Of a stretch of DNA of 64,000 bases, positions 27,687-36,626 are shown piece after piece; the first letter of the stretch is position 1, and each line of letters begins with the position of its first letter. The notes under the pieces are model-generated. The model searched no databases, was not told the origin of the DNA, and saw only the letters and a list, made by a program, of their open reading frames with translations. A program made the position numbers and the translations under genes. This DNA is from Amycolatopsis sulphurea. Its GTDB lineage: Bacteria; Actinomycetota; Actinomycetes; Mycobacteriales; Pseudonocardiaceae. The stretch spans positions 806,001 to 870,000 of the forward strand of contig NZ_PDJK01000002.1 in assembly GCF_002564045.1 (NCBI RefSeq). Reading direction: 5' to 3'.

Positions 27687-29455
27687 GCAGAAAGCTCCTT
27701 CGGTGCCCGTCCGGCCCGCAAGCCGAGTTCGCCCGCACGCTGGTGCAAGCCGGCCAGCCGGTCGATCTCGCGGCGCAACCGCGCGGTCCGGCGTTCCCGC
27801 TCGGCCGAACCGGCGATGATCGTCTCGCGCTCCCGTGCCAGCTCGTCGGCCAGATCCTCGGCGAGCGCGGTGAAATGGTCACGCAGCTTCCGCTGGACGT
27901 GCCGGATCGCATCCCGGCACTCCTTGCTGAACCGGAGGAAAACGTCGTCGACATGGCGTTGAGCGGTCATCTTCGCCACCGCCTGACGACGTTGCCGCCG
28001 CATCCCGCCCTCGTCGCTGATCGTCTTCGCGGCGAACGCCACCCCCGCGCCGAGCGAGATCGGGTTGATCAGCGGCAGTCCCGCCAGCCCGGTCACCAGG
28101 CCGAACATCAGCACCCCGCCGTAGGAACCGCGCAGCCCGGTGAACGCCTTCTGGCCGATCTTGAACCGTTCGATGCGCGGCTGCCGGACCTCCGCGATCC
28201 GGTCCGCGCCGGATTCGGGCGGCGTGACCCGATCCAGGTCGTACTGCACACCGAACGTCGCGGCCACCGCCTGCGCGATCCACTCCGCGCGCTCGGCAGT
28301 GAAGGTGTACGTGGTTTCGACGGCTTCCGCGAGCGCGCGGTCCAGCCACGGACCGAACTCGTCCCACACCTTCACCGGGTCACCGCGGTCGAAGGTCTCG
28401 TCGATCGTCTCCACGATCCGCCGGGTGCGCTCCCGAAGGTCGTACTCGGCGTCCGACTGCAGATCCGCGATCTCGTCGGAGAGCAGGTTCTGCCAGCGGC
28501 CGTTGCGGCGGCGCAGCTCGTCGGCCCGGCGCTGCGCGCGGTTGAGCAGCGTGGCCTGGTCGACGCCCACTTCCTGCCCGGCCTCCTCCGCGCGCAGCCG
28601 CAGCGCCTCCACCAGCTCGGCCGCCGCCGCCCGCACGCTCACCGCGGCCACCAGCGCCGACCGGTTCTCCGGCGGCCGCGACACCTGGCCGGCGATCCAG
28701 CCGAGCAGCTCCGGGAACCCGGACCGGGTGTTGAGCTCCTGGTCTCCCGCCTTCGCCGCGGCGAACCGGACCGTCGAGGACACCGGCAGCACCGCCGCGT
28801 CGATTCCGGACTCGGACAGCGCCGCACGATTCCGCTCCGCGACCGCCCGCCAGCCGGGACAGGCGTCGATCTTGGTCAACGCCACCACGACGTGCGGGCA
28901 CCAGGTGCGGACGTGATGCGCCAAGGCGAGTTCGGCCGCGCCGAGCACCGTGGTCGCGTCCGAGACGAGCACCACCGCGTCGGCCTCGGCCAGCACATCC
29001 AGCGCGGCCGCAGTACGCGGCGAACGGGGATCCCCGACAGCCGGCGTATCGACCAGCACCAGCCCCGCGGACAGCAGATCCCGCGGAACCCCGACCTCGA
29101 CCCTGCGCAGCGAACCGGCCGGCCGCGCGCCGACCTCCCCCGTCAACCGCTCGACCGGCACCGGAATGCGTTCGTCTGCACGCCCGACGAGCGTCGCACC
29201 AGGCTCAGCCGCGTAGCCGACTTCAACCGGCACTGCCGGAGTAGCCGCGTCGCCGACCGCGCAGACCGGCGCGTTCAGCACCGCGTTGACGAGATTGCCC
29301 TTGCCCTGCTTCGCGAACCCGAGCACGGCGATCCGGGTACCACCGGGCGCACGGTCGCGACGTCGGCGCAACCGCTGCACCAAGTCCGCACGGCCGTGCG
29401 TACGGCAGGCGTCCAAAGCCTCATCGAGTACTTCGAGCCAAGCAGGAGCCGTCAC
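27683..29455 (-). CDS. iniA: IniA-like dynamin-family GTPase
   Basis: Bacterial dynamin-like protein of 590 residues; mycobacterial IniA remodels and cuts membranes using GTP. The GTG at 29455 is chosen, with GGGGAG 11 nt upstream. G1 is GFAKQGKGNLVNAVL, where the Ser/Thr normally following GK is Gly; G3 is DTPAVGDP and G4 is LTKID. A long helical neck follows, with a coiled coil about residues 265-350. A hydrophobic hairpin (MFGLVTGLAGLPLINPISLG, about residues 445-465) is the likely membrane-inserting paddle. The C-terminus is a basic coiled coil. It is the middle gene of iniB-iniA-iniC, 110 bp after iniB and overlapping iniC. Confidence 0.82.
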   Translation of the reverse strand: MTAPAWLEVLDEALDACRTHGRADLVQRLRRRRDRAPGGTRIAVLGFAKQGKGNLVNAVLNAPVCAVGDAATPAVPVEVGYAAEPGATLVGRADERIPVPVERLTGEVGARPAGSLRRVEVGVPRDLLSAGLVLVDTPAVGDPRSPRTAAALDVLAEADAVVLVSDATTVLGAAELALAHHVRTWCPHVVVALTKIDACPGWRAVAERNRAALSESGIDAAVLPVSSTVRFAAAKAGDQELNTRSGFPELLGWIAGQVSRPPENRSALVAAVSVRAAAAELVEALRLRAEEAGQEVGVDQATLLNRAQRRADELRRRNGRWQNLLSDEIADLQSDAEYDLRERTRRIVETIDETFDRGDPVKVWDEFGPWLDRALAEAVETTYTFTAERAEWIAQAVAATFGVQYDLDRVTPPESGADRIAEVRQPRIERFKIGQKAFTGLRGSYGGVLMFGLVTGLAGLPLINPISLGAGVAFAAKTISDEGGMRRQRRQAVAKMTAQRHVDDVFLRFSKECRDAIRHVQRKLRDHFTALAEDLADELARERETIIAGSAERERRTARLRREIDRLAGLHQRAGELGLRAGRAPKELSA

Positions 29456-29565
29456 GACGAAGAAGTCTCCCCTAGGCACAGGGAGTATCGGAAGCCGGTA
29501 GGTGGCTCCGCAAGCTGAGTTACGCCCACGAAGCCACCTCCGGCGCGCCGCTACTCAGCGTACGT

Positions 29566-30495
29566 TCAGAAGGAAAGGTGCAGCTCGCCGCTGTGCGAGG
29601 TTTCGGCGCCGGCGTGCAGGTCCGAGCCGGGGCCCTGGTGTGCGACATCCGGAACCTGCGAGACGGTGTCGTGGACGGCGCCAACCCCCGCGTCAGCGCC
29701 GTGCTGCGAGGACTCGCTCCCCCAGTCCGGTGCGGTGTGCGTAAGCGCCTGGACCTGGTGCGTCGCAGCGTCCGCGACGTGGTTCACGCCCTGCGCGCTG
29801 AGCGCCCCCGACAAGCTGCCGACGTTCTGGGTCGCCGTGCCGGCCAAGTCGCTGCCGTGCCCAGCCACGCCACCGCCGGCGTCGGTGAGGTGACCCGCGG
29901 CCTGAGCCGCGTCGACGGCGCCTGGAGACGCTGGGGTCGCTGGAGCCGCAGCACCAACCTCGCCGACCGCATGCTGAACCTGGCCGACCGCACCAGCGGC
30001 CCGCGCGACCGGCGCGGCGTCCAGTCCGTGAGACAGATCGCCACCAAGCCCGAACACACTGCCCGGCTGCTGCGCGAGTGCGGCGGCCGACGCTGCCGCG
30101 TTCTGCAGCTCACCGTTCTGGATCTCACTGTTCTGCAGCTCACCGGCCCCGGGCACCGACGGCAGGTCGCCTGCCGAAGGCAGCGAAGGTTCGCCGACCG
30201 CGGGAAGGCCGAGCGACGCGGTGAGCGCGTGCAGCTGGTCGATGGCACCCTGCGGTCCATCCACGGCGGCACCGGTCAGGTCACCCGCCGCGGGCACCTG
30301 TCCGAGCGCGGCCGGGCTGCCGGCCGGAACGTAGTCGAGCACCAGCGAGAGAACCTCCCGCACGTCGGCGGCGCTGATGTCGCCCAGCCCGGCGGCGGCG
30401 AGCGCCGACTGCGGGTCCTGGCCGAATGCGGCCAGCGCGGCGGGATCGCGGAGCAGGGTGAGCGTGAAGTCGTGCAGGGTCTGCACCGGGTTCAT
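29566..30495 (-). CDS. iniB: IniB-like protein with Gly/Ala-rich tail
   Basis: A 309-residue protein whose first 60 residues form the IniB N-terminal domain (TLHDFTLTLLRDPAALAAFG, then DPQSALAAAGLGDISAADVR). The remainder is low-complexity, Ala/Gly/Val/Gln-rich with repeated QNSEIQNGELQNAA and HQVQAL-like pieces, like the glycine-rich tail of mycobacterial IniB. The ATG at 30495 has GGAG 9 nt upstream. There is no signal peptide. It heads the iniBAC-like operon and is divergent from the Hsp70-like gene, with a 300-bp shared promoter region (30496-30797) that contains GTTTACACCC but no clear consensus promoter. Confidence 0.8.
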   Translation of the reverse strand: MNPVQTLHDFTLTLLRDPAALAAFGQDPQSALAAAGLGDISAADVREVLSLVLDYVPAGSPAALGQVPAAGDLTGAAVDGPQGAIDQLHALTASLGLPAVGEPSLPSAGDLPSVPGAGELQNSEIQNGELQNAAASAAALAQQPGSVFGLGGDLSHGLDAAPVARAAGAVGQVQHAVGEVGAAAPATPASPGAVDAAQAAGHLTDAGGGVAGHGSDLAGTATQNVGSLSGALSAQGVNHVADAATHQVQALTHTAPDWGSESSQHGADAGVGAVHDTVSQVPDVAHQGPGSDLHAGAETSHSGELHLSF

Positions 30496-30797
30496 GGCGG
30501 GGATCTCCACTTGTCGTGTTTACCGGGACACCCGGACCTCCCCGGCCAGGCTGGCGGTCAAGGTAGGCCGGGGACACCCCTGCTCACATCGGGGTTTACA
30601 CCCAGTCGCGCCTCGCTCAGCCGTTAGGGGGTCGATATGAGATCGTTAGGGAGGTAGGGACTCGGACACGCGGAACCCGGTCGGGTTAAATCCCCTCCCA
30701 CCCTTGCCCGGCCCTCTCGTCCGAGTGAGGATGCTGTACCCGTTCCGTGATTGCGCCCTCTGACCCGGCCATGCAGCGACGAAGGGAGGAAGCGGCG

Positions 30798-32324
30798 GTG
30801 CCCCACGTGCTCGGCATCGACATCGGCCCGGCCCGGACCCACGCCGCGACCCGGCGCAGGCAGGGCGGGCAGTGGACCGCTCCGGAACCGTTGTGGCTGG
30901 GCGAAACCACCCCCGCGACCGCGACCGCGCTCTTCCTCGACGACGAGGGCTACCTGATCACCGGCGACGCGGCCGTCCAGGAAGGGGCCGCGATTCCATC
31001 CCGCCTGACGACCGGCTTCCACCGCCGCATCGGCGACGACGTCCCGGTTTTCGTCGGCGGTACCCCGTTCACCCCGGAATCCTTGACCACGGTCGTGGTG
31101 GAGGGCGTCGCCGACCTCGCGGGCAACGGCCCACCCCGGCACCTCGTTGTCACCCACCCGGGTGACTGGGGCGGGTACCGCCGCGAACTCCTGCGTCGCA
31201 CACTGACCGGCGCCGGCTTCCCCGCGGTGACCCTCGTACCGAGCGCCGTCGCCGCCTTGCACGCCCACCTCCCGGACCCCGGCCAGGGCGAACGAACCGC
31301 CGCAGTATGCGAATTCGGCCCCGACGGCGTCACCGTCACCCTGGCCACGTCGTCGGCTACCACCAGCTGGTTCTCCCGCAACAGCACCGAAGGCGTCGCC
31401 CCGACGGCTGCGGTAAGCAGCGCATTCTCCTTGGCACAGAGCGCAAACGTCGCCCCCGACGCCCTGTCCGGCATCGTCTTCTGCGGCGACCCCGGCCCCG
31501 GCGCGCTCCCGGGACGGCTGCCCTGCCCGGTTTTCGTCGGGCCGCAACCGGCCCTCACCGCAGCGCTGGGCGCCGCCGCCCTGGCCGCACACCGGACCGC
31601 TACGCCCACCCAGCAGCACCGCGTCTCCCAGCGCTCCACCGGTCCGCGCCCCGGCACTGCCCAGACCGGCTCCTCCGTCGATCACCCGAATGCCCCAGCC
31701 CAGAACGACGATCTCCCCGCCCGGCCCAGCACACTCGTCGACGATCGCCCGGGCACCACGCACCGCCAGACCGGCGACCTCGCCGAGCCGAACCCCCGCG
31801 CAGCCAAGAAGACCGGCTCCCCCACCGAAAAACGCCCTGCCCTACCGGCCGACGACACCGACCAACGCGCCCGCACCGCCCGGCAACCCGGCGACACCGC
31901 GGACAAGCGGCCCCGAAAGACCGGCAAGCCCGCCGACCGGCCCACCGCCGTTGCCCAGCACCATTCCGGCGCCCTCACCCCGCACCGCGCCGGTACCCCC
32001 GCACAGCCCGAACCGGCGGCCGCGGAGACCATCCTGCTCCCGCGCGTCGACGACCCCGCCGATCTCCCCGAACGGCCCGAACGGCCGCCGGTCGAGATCA
32101 CCCCGTTCGAATTGCCCGAGCCGGAAGGTTTCGCGAAGCTCTTCCGCCGCTGGCGTCCGCTCGTCGCCACGGCCGCGGTGCTCGCGATCGCCGCGTCGGT
32201 CGTGATCGCCATCCTCACGTCGCACCCCGCGACAGCCGACCGGCAACCCGGCTCTCCCCCTCCCCCTGCCCCGAGTTCGTGCAACCGCCCGGCCACGGCT
32301 CCCACCGGTGAAGGTCACTGTTGA
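30798..32324 (+). CDS. Hsp70/actin-fold ATPase-like membrane protein
   Basis: A 508-residue protein. The GTG at 30798 is chosen for GGGAGG 8 nt upstream. Residues 1-275 are an Hsp70-like nucleotide-binding fold: HVLGIDIGPARTHAA (phosphate 1), LVVTHPGDWGGYRRELLRRT, AVCEFGPDGVTVTLA (phosphate 2) and GIVFCGDPGPG (adenosine). No substrate-binding domain follows; instead there is a Pro/Thr/basic linker of about 160 residues, a transmembrane helix (VATAAVLAIAASVVIAILTS) and a short external tail with one Cys. The orientation is cytosolic ATPase with a C-terminal anchor. It overlaps the LuxR gene by 4 bp and is divergent from iniBAC, suggesting a sensing role for that envelope-stress locus. Confidence 0.72.
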   Translation: MPHVLGIDIGPARTHAATRRRQGGQWTAPEPLWLGETTPATATALFLDDEGYLITGDAAVQEGAAIPSRLTTGFHRRIGDDVPVFVGGTPFTPESLTTVVVEGVADLAGNGPPRHLVVTHPGDWGGYRRELLRRTLTGAGFPAVTLVPSAVAALHAHLPDPGQGERTAAVCEFGPDGVTVTLATSSATTSWFSRNSTEGVAPTAAVSSAFSLAQSANVAPDALSGIVFCGDPGPGALPGRLPCPVFVGPQPALTAALGAAALAAHRTATPTQQHRVSQRSTGPRPGTAQTGSSVDHPNAPAQNDDLPARPSTLVDDRPGTTHRQTGDLAEPNPRAAKKTGSPTEKRPALPADDTDQRARTARQPGDTADKRPRKTGKPADRPTAVAQHHSGALTPHRAGTPAQPEPAAAETILLPRVDDPADLPERPERPPVEITPFELPEPEGFAKLFRRWRPLVATAAVLAIAASVVIAILTSHPATADRQPGSPPPPAPSSCNRPATAPTGEGHC

Positions 32325-34843
32325 ACGCACTGCTGGCGAATACCGACACTGTGCACCCTGCCGCCCACCGTCTGCTCGCGGAGCACGACGCGTCCGTGAG
32401 CCCGGTGCGCCTGGTCGTCGTCGCCCCCGGCGGCTACGGCAAAACCGCCCTCCTCGGCGCGCTGGACCGCGGCTACCGAGCAGCCGGGGTGACCGCGACC
32501 GTGGTCGACGACGCGGACCAGCTCGACGACGAAGATCTCGCCAAGCTCACCGTCCTGGCTTCGTCCGCCGAAGGTCCCGTCGTGGTGGCCCACCGCCCGA
32601 ACCCGCGCGCCGACGCGTTGCGCGGCCTCGGCGAGACGTTCTTGCTTCCCCCCTTGGACGTCGACGAGGTCGCCGAACTCGCGCGCCACCTGACCGGCCG
32701 CGCGGTGGACCCCGACGCTGCCCTCGCGCTGCACACTGGCACCGGCGGCGTCCCGAGGCTCGTCGAACGCGTCGTGACGGACCGGCTGGAAGCCTTCCGC
32801 AGCGAATTGGCCGACCTGGCCGAGGACGTCCTCCACTACCTGATCGCGTCCGAAGCCGGAGCAAGCCGCAACCTGGATTTGTTGTGCGCACTGCTGAATT
32901 GCTCACCCGACGCGTTGCCGGCAGTCGTGGACGGCGCCCGCGCCACTGGCCTGCTCGACCACGAAGACGCCTTGCTGCCCGTAGCCGCACAAGCCGTGCG
33001 CGGCTACGCACCCCCCGCGCGGCGCCTGGCTGTCGTACAGCAACTGGTGGAAGCCCAGCTACGACAAGGCCTGCCGATCCTGGACCTCGCACGCTCGTTG
33101 CTGGACGCAGGCAGCTCCGGTGCTTCGGCGGCCACCGCATTCGCCACCGCCGCCCAAGAAGCCCTATCCAGTGACACAATCCTGGCCGCGCGGCTCTTCG
33201 AGGCCGCCGCCGACGCAGGCGCCCGCGACGCGACGACCACTATCGGCTGGGCCCGAGCCGCCGCGTTGTCCGGAGATTTGGACACCGCCCTCCGCCTCGG
33301 CGACGGCATGCTGTCCGGCGACGACCCGGAATCCCGTGCCGCAGGAGCGGAAATAGCCGCGACGGTCCTCGCCCACCGAGGCGAACTGGCCCGGAGCGCA
33401 GAGCTGTACCACTGGGCCGCGACCCTCACTCCGCACGACGCTCGTCCGTCCGGCGCCACACACAACCCGGCGCACGATGCTGATCGGCAGCGTCCCTTCC
33501 ACGCTGAAGACCCCGCATCCCGTTCTCCACAAGAGTTTCCGGTAAACGACCGATGGGCAGGTCCCGGCGCCGTCACCGCGTTCGCCGCGATCGCCCTCGT
33601 CGGCACAGGGCAACGCGGTGAAGGCCAGTCACTCGCGAAAGCACCGGCGCCCGGAGTCGCGCCGACCTTGTTCACCGGCGCCGTGGCGCGGACCGCGAAC
33701 GGCATCGTGGAATCGGTGACCGGGTACGGAACCGAAGCGTTGCCCGAACTCGTCGGCGCCGCGACAATGCTCGAACCCGCCTTCGCCGGATCGCCCTTGC
33801 CGGACAGCCCCGCCGCGCTGGCCGCGCTCGCCGGACTGCATTCAGGCGAGCTGGCACTGGCGGAATCGGTACTGGACCGGGCTCTTTCCCACGGCGTCGG
33901 CGGTGCCTTGCTCGCGCCCCGCCATCGCCTCCTGCTCGGTTGGGTGGCCATGACCGGCGGTGATCTCGCCACGGCAGCCGAACACCGCGACGCCGCCGCG
34001 GGCATGAAGCTGGAAGCCCGCGACGAACTGTTTTTCGCCACGCTGGAACTCGGCCTGGCCCGGCGGGCGAGCGACCTCGCCGGCCTGCAACGCTCGTGGG
34101 ATCGCGCGTACCAGGCATCGATGCGCCAGCAGGTGGATCTCTTCACTCTGCTGCCGCTGGGCGAGCTGGCGATCGCGGCCGCCCGGACCGGCGCGCAGGC
34201 CAAAATCCGGCACCGGCTCGAACGCGCGCACGCCATGCTCGACCACCTCGATAACCCTCCTTTGTGGACAGTCTCGCTACACTGGCACGAACTGCATGCG
34301 GCGATCACCTCGGAGGACCGGCCCGGCGCCGAACGCCACCTGTCGGCACTGACCCGGTTCGCCGGCTCCGGACGCTATCCCGCGGCCCTGGCCGACGCCG
34401 CGAAGTGCTGGCTCGCCGTGATCAGCGGCAGCTTCGACCCCCGCGAGACGGCCGAGGCCGCCGCGGAACTCCACGAACTCGACCTCTGCTGGGATTCCTC
34501 CCGCCTGGCCGGGCAGGCCGCGATCCGCACCTCCGACCGCAAGGCGATGGTCCAGCTCCTGGAAGCCGCCCGCCAATTCCAAGGCACCGCGGGCCGTCCC
34601 GAATCTGCCACCGCGGTGGCCGGCACCGCCCATGGACTGAGTGCCTTGAGCGAGCGGGAACTGGAGGTCGCCCGGCTCGTCGTGGACGGCCTGACCTACA
34701 AGCAAGCCGGCAGCAAGCTGTTCATCTCGGGCAAGACCGTCGAGCACCACATGGCCCGCATCCGCGGCAAACTCGGCTCCGCGGACCGGCGGGAGCTCCT
34801 GTCCACCCTGCGCGAGCTGCTCGACAAGCCCACCAACCCCTGA
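32321..34843 (+). CDS. Large LuxR-family regulator with N-terminal ATPase (IniR-like)
   Basis: An 840-residue STAND/LAL-type regulator. The TTG at 32321 overlaps the previous stop (TTGA), with GAAGG 6 nt upstream. Walker A is VVVAPGGYGKTALLGALDRG and the Walker B-like acidic strand is ATVVDDADQLDDEDL. A long helical-repeat region (residues 250-760) follows, and a C-terminal LuxR helix-turn-helix (LSERELEVARLVVDGLTYKQ, FISGKTVEHHMARIR). Size and position beside iniB match mycobacterial IniR (Rv0339c), which activates iniBAC. Control of the divergent iniB promoter is therefore likely. It converges with pstB, 32 bp between stops. Confidence 0.8.
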   Translation: MNALLANTDTVHPAAHRLLAEHDASVSPVRLVVVAPGGYGKTALLGALDRGYRAAGVTATVVDDADQLDDEDLAKLTVLASSAEGPVVVAHRPNPRADALRGLGETFLLPPLDVDEVAELARHLTGRAVDPDAALALHTGTGGVPRLVERVVTDRLEAFRSELADLAEDVLHYLIASEAGASRNLDLLCALLNCSPDALPAVVDGARATGLLDHEDALLPVAAQAVRGYAPPARRLAVVQQLVEAQLRQGLPILDLARSLLDAGSSGASAATAFATAAQEALSSDTILAARLFEAAADAGARDATTTIGWARAAALSGDLDTALRLGDGMLSGDDPESRAAGAEIAATVLAHRGELARSAELYHWAATLTPHDARPSGATHNPAHDADRQRPFHAEDPASRSPQEFPVNDRWAGPGAVTAFAAIALVGTGQRGEGQSLAKAPAPGVAPTLFTGAVARTANGIVESVTGYGTEALPELVGAATMLEPAFAGSPLPDSPAALAALAGLHSGELALAESVLDRALSHGVGGALLAPRHRLLLGWVAMTGGDLATAAEHRDAAAGMKLEARDELFFATLELGLARRASDLAGLQRSWDRAYQASMRQQVDLFTLLPLGELAIAAARTGAQAKIRHRLERAHAMLDHLDNPPLWTVSLHWHELHAAITSEDRPGAERHLSALTRFAGSGRYPAALADAAKCWLAVISGSFDPRETAEAAAELHELDLCWDSSRLAGQAAIRTSDRKAMVQLLEAARQFQGTAGRPESATAVAGTAHGLSALSERELEVARLVVDGLTYKQAGSKLFISGKTVEHHMARIRGKLGSADRRELLSTLRELLDKPTNP

Positions 34844-34875
34844 AGGCTCCGCTGACGCGCCGGGAACTCCACGTG

Positions 34876-35694
34876 TCAGCCGAACCGTCCGTGGACGTAA
34901 TCGGCGGTACGCGAGTCGACGGGTGAGTCGAACACCTGGCTCGTGTCGCCGTGTTCGACGATCGCGCCAGGGGTGCCCTCCTCGGCGAGGAAGAACGCGC
35001 ACTGGTCCGATACCCGCTGCGCCTGCTGCATGTTGTGCGTGACGATGACGATGGTGACCTCGCTGGTCAGGTCCGCGATCGTCTCCTCGATCCGGCGGGT
35101 CGAGGTCGGGTCGAGCGCCGAGCACGGTTCGTCCATCAGCAACACCGTGGGCCGCACGGCGAGCGACCGCGCGATGCACAGCCGTTGCTGCTGCCCACCG
35201 GACAAGGCGCCGCCGGGTTGCCGGAGCCGGTCGCGCACTTCCCGCCACAGTCCCGCGCGGGTCAGGCATTCCTGCACCAGATCGTCGCGTTCGTCCCGGC
35301 GCACCTTGGTTCCGGTGAGCTTGAGACCGGCCGTCACGTTGTCGTAGATGGACATCGCGGGGAACGGGTTGGGCTTCTGGAACACCATCCCGATGTGACG
35401 GCGAACCTCGGTCAGCTTCCATACCGAGTCGTAGATGTCGACTTCCCCCAGCAGCACCTCGCCGGCCAGCGAAGCGCCCGGGATCAGCTCGTGCATCCGG
35501 TTCAGGGTGCGCAGGAACGTGGACTTGCCGCAGCCGGACGGGCCGATCAGCGCGGTGACCGACTGCGCGGGCATCGTCAGCGACACCCGGTCGAGCACCT
35601 TGTGGTCGCCGAACCACGCCGACACCGCGCGGGCCTCCAGCGTCGCGGCGTCGTTTTCGGCCTCGACGGCGTCGAAGGGCTGCGTGATGGTCAC
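34876..35694 (-). CDS. pstB: Phosphate-type ABC transporter ATPase PstB
   Basis: A 272-residue ABC ATPase of the PstB family that powers the PstCA channel. Motifs: Walker A GPSGCGKSTFLRTLNRMHE, Q-loop VFQKPNPFPAMSIYDNV, signature LSGGQQQRLCIARSLA, Walker B VLLMDEPCSALDP and H-loop IVIVTHNMQQA. The family-typical ELIPGA and FPAMSIYDNV are present. The GTG at 35694 is preferred because GGAGG lies 5 nt upstream; an ATG at 35706 has no such site. It is the last gene of the 14.5-kb array and is separated from pstA by nine envelope genes, which is abnormal for Pst operons, where pstB follows pstA. The transported ligand need not be phosphate. Confidence 0.87.
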   Translation of the reverse strand: MTITQPFDAVEAENDAATLEARAVSAWFGDHKVLDRVSLTMPAQSVTALIGPSGCGKSTFLRTLNRMHELIPGASLAGEVLLGEVDIYDSVWKLTEVRRHIGMVFQKPNPFPAMSIYDNVTAGLKLTGTKVRRDERDDLVQECLTRAGLWREVRDRLRQPGGALSGGQQQRLCIARSLAVRPTVLLMDEPCSALDPTSTRRIEETIADLTSEVTIVIVTHNMQQAQRVSDQCAFFLAEEGTPGAIVEHGDTSQVFDSPVDSRTADYVHGRFG

Positions 35695-35708
35695 TTCTTC
35701 CTCCATGG

Positions 35709-36626
35709 TCACAACAGGTTCGGCAGCAGCGAAGCGATCGAGTCGGCGACTGCGAGGCCCAGCGCACCCAGCACGGGCACCCCGATCACCCACGCCGGCC
35801 ACATACCGAGCCGCTGATGCGTGTAGACCACGCCGCCCGCCGACAGCAGCATGACCAGCGCCCAGCCGACAACCGGGATCAGCGCCCCCTCGTCACCGGC
35901 CATCAGCTGCTCCGAGTCGGGCAGCGCGTAAGCGGGCAGCCTGCCGCTGGCCTCAACGGCAGGGGTGATCAGCTGGGCGTCCACGCGCAGCACATCGCTC
36001 GGCAGGTAAGGCGGTCCGTCGGCGGTGACCAGCGTGAGCCTGCCGTCGGTCTTGCCGGGCGCGGCGACCTGCGGGTCGTTCGCGTGCCGTACGCCGATCA
36101 CCCGGAACTGGTGCATGCCCTGGCCGGTGGTCACGGTGATCGGATCACCACGCTTGAGCTCCCCGATCCTCTGGAACGGCCCGCCGTACGCGGCCCGCCG
36201 GGCCAGCACGACGCTGACCCCGACCTGTCCCGGCAGCACGGTGTCACGCAGGTGCCCGGGGCCGGATTTCAGTGCGCCGGGCGAAGTTCCCTCGCCCACC
36301 ACTTCTTCCACACCCAGCTGGGGAATCGAGAGCACCGCGACCGGCGTGCCGGACGGGAGCAGGCGCCCGTCCGAATCCAGCGAGGCGACCGGCGCGGTCG
36401 CGTTGGCGAGCCGGTCGCGGAACTCGGCGAAGTTCCGGTCCTGGTCCCGATTGTGCTGCAGCCCCCCGATCAGGACGAGCTGCGCCAGCAGGCTCAGCGC
36501 GAGCACCCCGAGGATCGTCAACGCGTGCGCGGCGATCCGCGTCCCCGCCCGTCCAGGGGGCGCGGATCCGCCGGGTTGTTCGGGCGCGCTTGGCGGGGCG
36601 GGCGGGGCCGGGTCGGTAACGGTCAT
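35709..36626 (-). CDS. Sortase-fold protein lacking catalytic Cys and His (pseudo-sortase)
   Basis: A 305-residue membrane protein: N-terminal Pro-rich tail, helix (ALTILGVLALSLLAQLVLIG), sortase beta-barrel (residues about 85-225) and two C-terminal helices, similar to class E/actinobacterial sortases. The catalytic Cys of TLxTC is Ala: LTLVTADGPPY, codon GCC. The His of the AGHR/YG motif is Arg: VVLARRAAYGGPF. The partner Arg (DVLRVDAQL) remains. It therefore cannot transpeptidate by the known mechanism. The start ATG at 36626 overlaps the stop of an LASTG-protein gene (ATGA). Its two neighbours carry LASTG tails, so it may bind sorting signals or act as scaffold; that is inference. Confidence 0.8.
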   Translation of the reverse strand: MTVTDPAPPAPPSAPEQPGGSAPPGRAGTRIAAHALTILGVLALSLLAQLVLIGGLQHNRDQDRNFAEFRDRLANATAPVASLDSDGRLLPSGTPVAVLSIPQLGVEEVVGEGTSPGALKSGPGHLRDTVLPGQVGVSVVLARRAAYGGPFQRIGELKRGDPITVTTGQGMHQFRVIGVRHANDPQVAAPGKTDGRLTLVTADGPPYLPSDVLRVDAQLITPAVEASGRLPAYALPDSEQLMAGDEGALIPVVGWALVMLLSAGGVVYTHQRLGMWPAWVIGVPVLGALGLAVADSIASLLPNLL

